Positions 5,124 through 5,863 of a stretch of 5,863 nucleotides of DNA are shown piece after piece; position 1 is the stretch's first letter, and each line of letters begins with the position of its first letter. Made by a program: the position numbers and the translations under genes. Under the pieces are notes generated by a model, which was not told the origin of the DNA, searched no databases, and saw only the letters and a list, made by a program, of their open reading frames with translations. Source of the stretch: Promethearchaeota archaeon (GTDB taxonomy: Archaea; Asgardarchaeota; Lokiarchaeia; Sigynarchaeales; SOKP01); assembly GCA_019057735.1 (NCBI GenBank), contig JAHLWV010000150.1, forward strand, positions 1 through 5,863, read 5' to 3'.

Positions 5124-5305
5124 CGAAAAAGTCTATTTTCACGATAGAGGTAACTCACGACGAGCAAGACAAGGTAAACGCGGACGAGATTCAAGAATTT
5201 CTTAAGGATATATTCAAAGGAAGCTACGTGAAAGTGTATAAAACCAAAAATTTTCCTCTAGAAGAAACTGAATTACTTAAAGACAAGTTAGACATTAAAA
5301 CTTAA
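5120..5305 (+). CDS. 61-residue protein, apparent ATA start overlapping the upstream stop
   Basis: Seen: a frame reading (ATA)-TKKSIFTIEVTHDEQDKVNADE... to DIKT and TAA at 5303-5305. It is acidic and soluble, with a probable beta strand (SIFTIEVT), an amphipathic helix (ADEIQEFLKDIFKG), a second strand (YVKVYKT) and a helix: a small beta-alpha-beta-alpha layout. No ATG, GTG or TTG occurs in the first third. The GGAGG at 5106-5110 points to the ATA at 5120-5122, which overlaps the upstream TAA as ATAA, exactly where an ATGA stop/start overlap would be expected. Either ATA is used as a rare start or the normal start was lost by one G-to-A change. No function is recognised; translational coupling with the zinc protein upstream is likely. 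Confidence 0.6.
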   Translation: MTKKSIFTIEVTHDEQDKVNADEIQEFLKDIFKGSYVKVYKTKNFPLEETELLKDKLDIKT

Positions 5306-5348
5306 GAATTAACTCAATTCTGAACATGTGATATTTTCCTTAGGTCTA

Positions 5349-5863
5349 TCATTTTGTAGTAATAATAGGAACCCCGTCCATATCCAATATGATCGTGTGT
5401 TCTTGTTGAGCAACTGGCTTTTTAGTTTTTTCTATTAATATTGGATAATGATCTAGAATTTTTTTACGAACAAAAACATCAATAGTTCTTTGAATCTTAT
5501 TTTTTGGGATGATATTATACTTTTCGAGCAAACGGGGCGAAAAAGGTAGTTTTTTAGTTAATTTGTTTATTTGATCCATATAATTCTTCTCTATAAAGGG
5601 TAAACCCTTCATTGCTTTTTTAAATAGATAAATATAAGATTTAGTACCGTTTTCTACTATACCTTTGCCAGAAGTGGCAAATGGTTCGCACGCATAAGCA
5701 TCTCCAGGTTTTAAAATTTGATTATGGCTTATAGCTTTATAATTTGGAATAAAAGGACCTGCATGTAAGTTGTATCGTTTCAATTCATGGCCTCCAAGAT
5801 TATAAATTGGTTCTAATCCACGATTGTTAATTTTTTTAGCAATTACATCTCCCAATTCGTATA
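5349..5863 (-). CDS. map: Methionine aminopeptidase type II, C-terminal part (5' end beyond right edge)
   Basis: Removes the N-terminal methionine from new cytoplasmic proteins; two metal ions are held by five conserved residues. Seen (numbered from the Leu of ELGDVI, codon 5855-5853): NLGGHELKRYNLHAG with metal ligand H23 and substrate-contacting H31; YACEPFATSGKG with metal ligand E57; and VAQQEHTII with metal ligand E152. The two aspartate ligands would lie before the visible part. The roughly 95 residues between E57 and E152 include the inserted winged-helix-like subdomain that marks type II enzymes of archaea and eukaryotes. The frame continues through Tyr-Glu to the edge, so the TTG at 5855 is an internal leucine, not a start. 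About 170 of the usual near-300 residues are present, ending at TGA 5351-5349. QQEHT replaces the usual QFEHT. It converges with the 61-residue gene, 43 bases apart, and is probably a host housekeeping gene bordering accessory DNA. Confidence 0.95.
   Translation of the reverse strand, partial: YELGDVIAKKINNRGLEPIYNLGGHELKRYNLHAGPFIPNYKAISHNQILKPGDAYACEPFATSGKGIVENGTKSYIYLFKKAMKGLPFIEKNYMDQINKLTKKLPFSPRLLEKYNIIPKNKIQRTIDVFVRKKILDHYPILIEKTKKPVAQQEHTIILDMDGVPIITTK

Noticed and set aside
5349..5855. Complete 168-residue protein starting at TTG 5855
   Set aside because: The frame continues open to the window edge, and the TTG aligns with an internal position of type II methionine aminopeptidase.

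Overview
The window looks like a piece of an AT-rich archaeal genome, or of an archaeal mobile element or virus integrated beside a host gene. The main evidence is the C-terminal two thirds of a type II (archaeal/eukaryotic) methionine aminopeptidase at the right edge. Supporting evidence is a Rad3/XPD-like helicase with a four-cysteine iron-sulfur signature, and archaeal TATA-box-like sequences upstream of several units. I cannot name the lineage. No tRNA, rRNA, CRISPR array or insertion sequence was found.

Left block (1-2600, minus strand): a compact, probably co-transcribed array. Transcription order is a small CxxC zinc-finger gene whose frame is broken at an A8 run (2600-2449), a 34-codon helical ORF (2371-2267) that may be its detached tail, a cysteine-rich zinc-ribbon protein (2260-1853), the 545-residue Fe-S helicase (1847-210), and the start of an unknown acidic protein leaving the left edge (168-1). 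Gaps of 5-6 bases around the zinc-ribbon gene suggest that the ribbon protein and the helicase work together on nucleic acid.

Intergenic block (2601-3067): a compact element closed by a perfect 12-bp inverted repeat with two internal hairpins. On the plus strand it is preceded by a TATA-like box and followed by a T-tract, so it is a good candidate for a structured non-coding RNA. To its right is a strong minus-strand promoter with a palindrome immediately downstream, which could drive the left array through a long leader.

Middle (3068-4123, minus): a 351-residue, highly charged, cysteine-free, mostly helical protein with its own promoter; function unknown.

Right block (4330-5305): codons here more often end in G or C than in the flanking genes. 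On the minus strand there is a broken gene of about 136 codons whose three frame segments join at stop codons. Divergent from it, two plus-strand genes overlap by an ATAA motif: a 123-residue protein with a C-terminal CxxC/CxxC zinc module, and a 61-residue protein with a good Shine-Dalgarno site but apparently an ATA start. They converge on the methionine aminopeptidase gene (5349-5863, minus), which enters from beyond the right edge.

The most interesting points are the candidate structured RNA, the frame-disrupted small genes (decay, assembly error or recoding), the non-AUG start, and the uncharacterised helicase/zinc-protein array.
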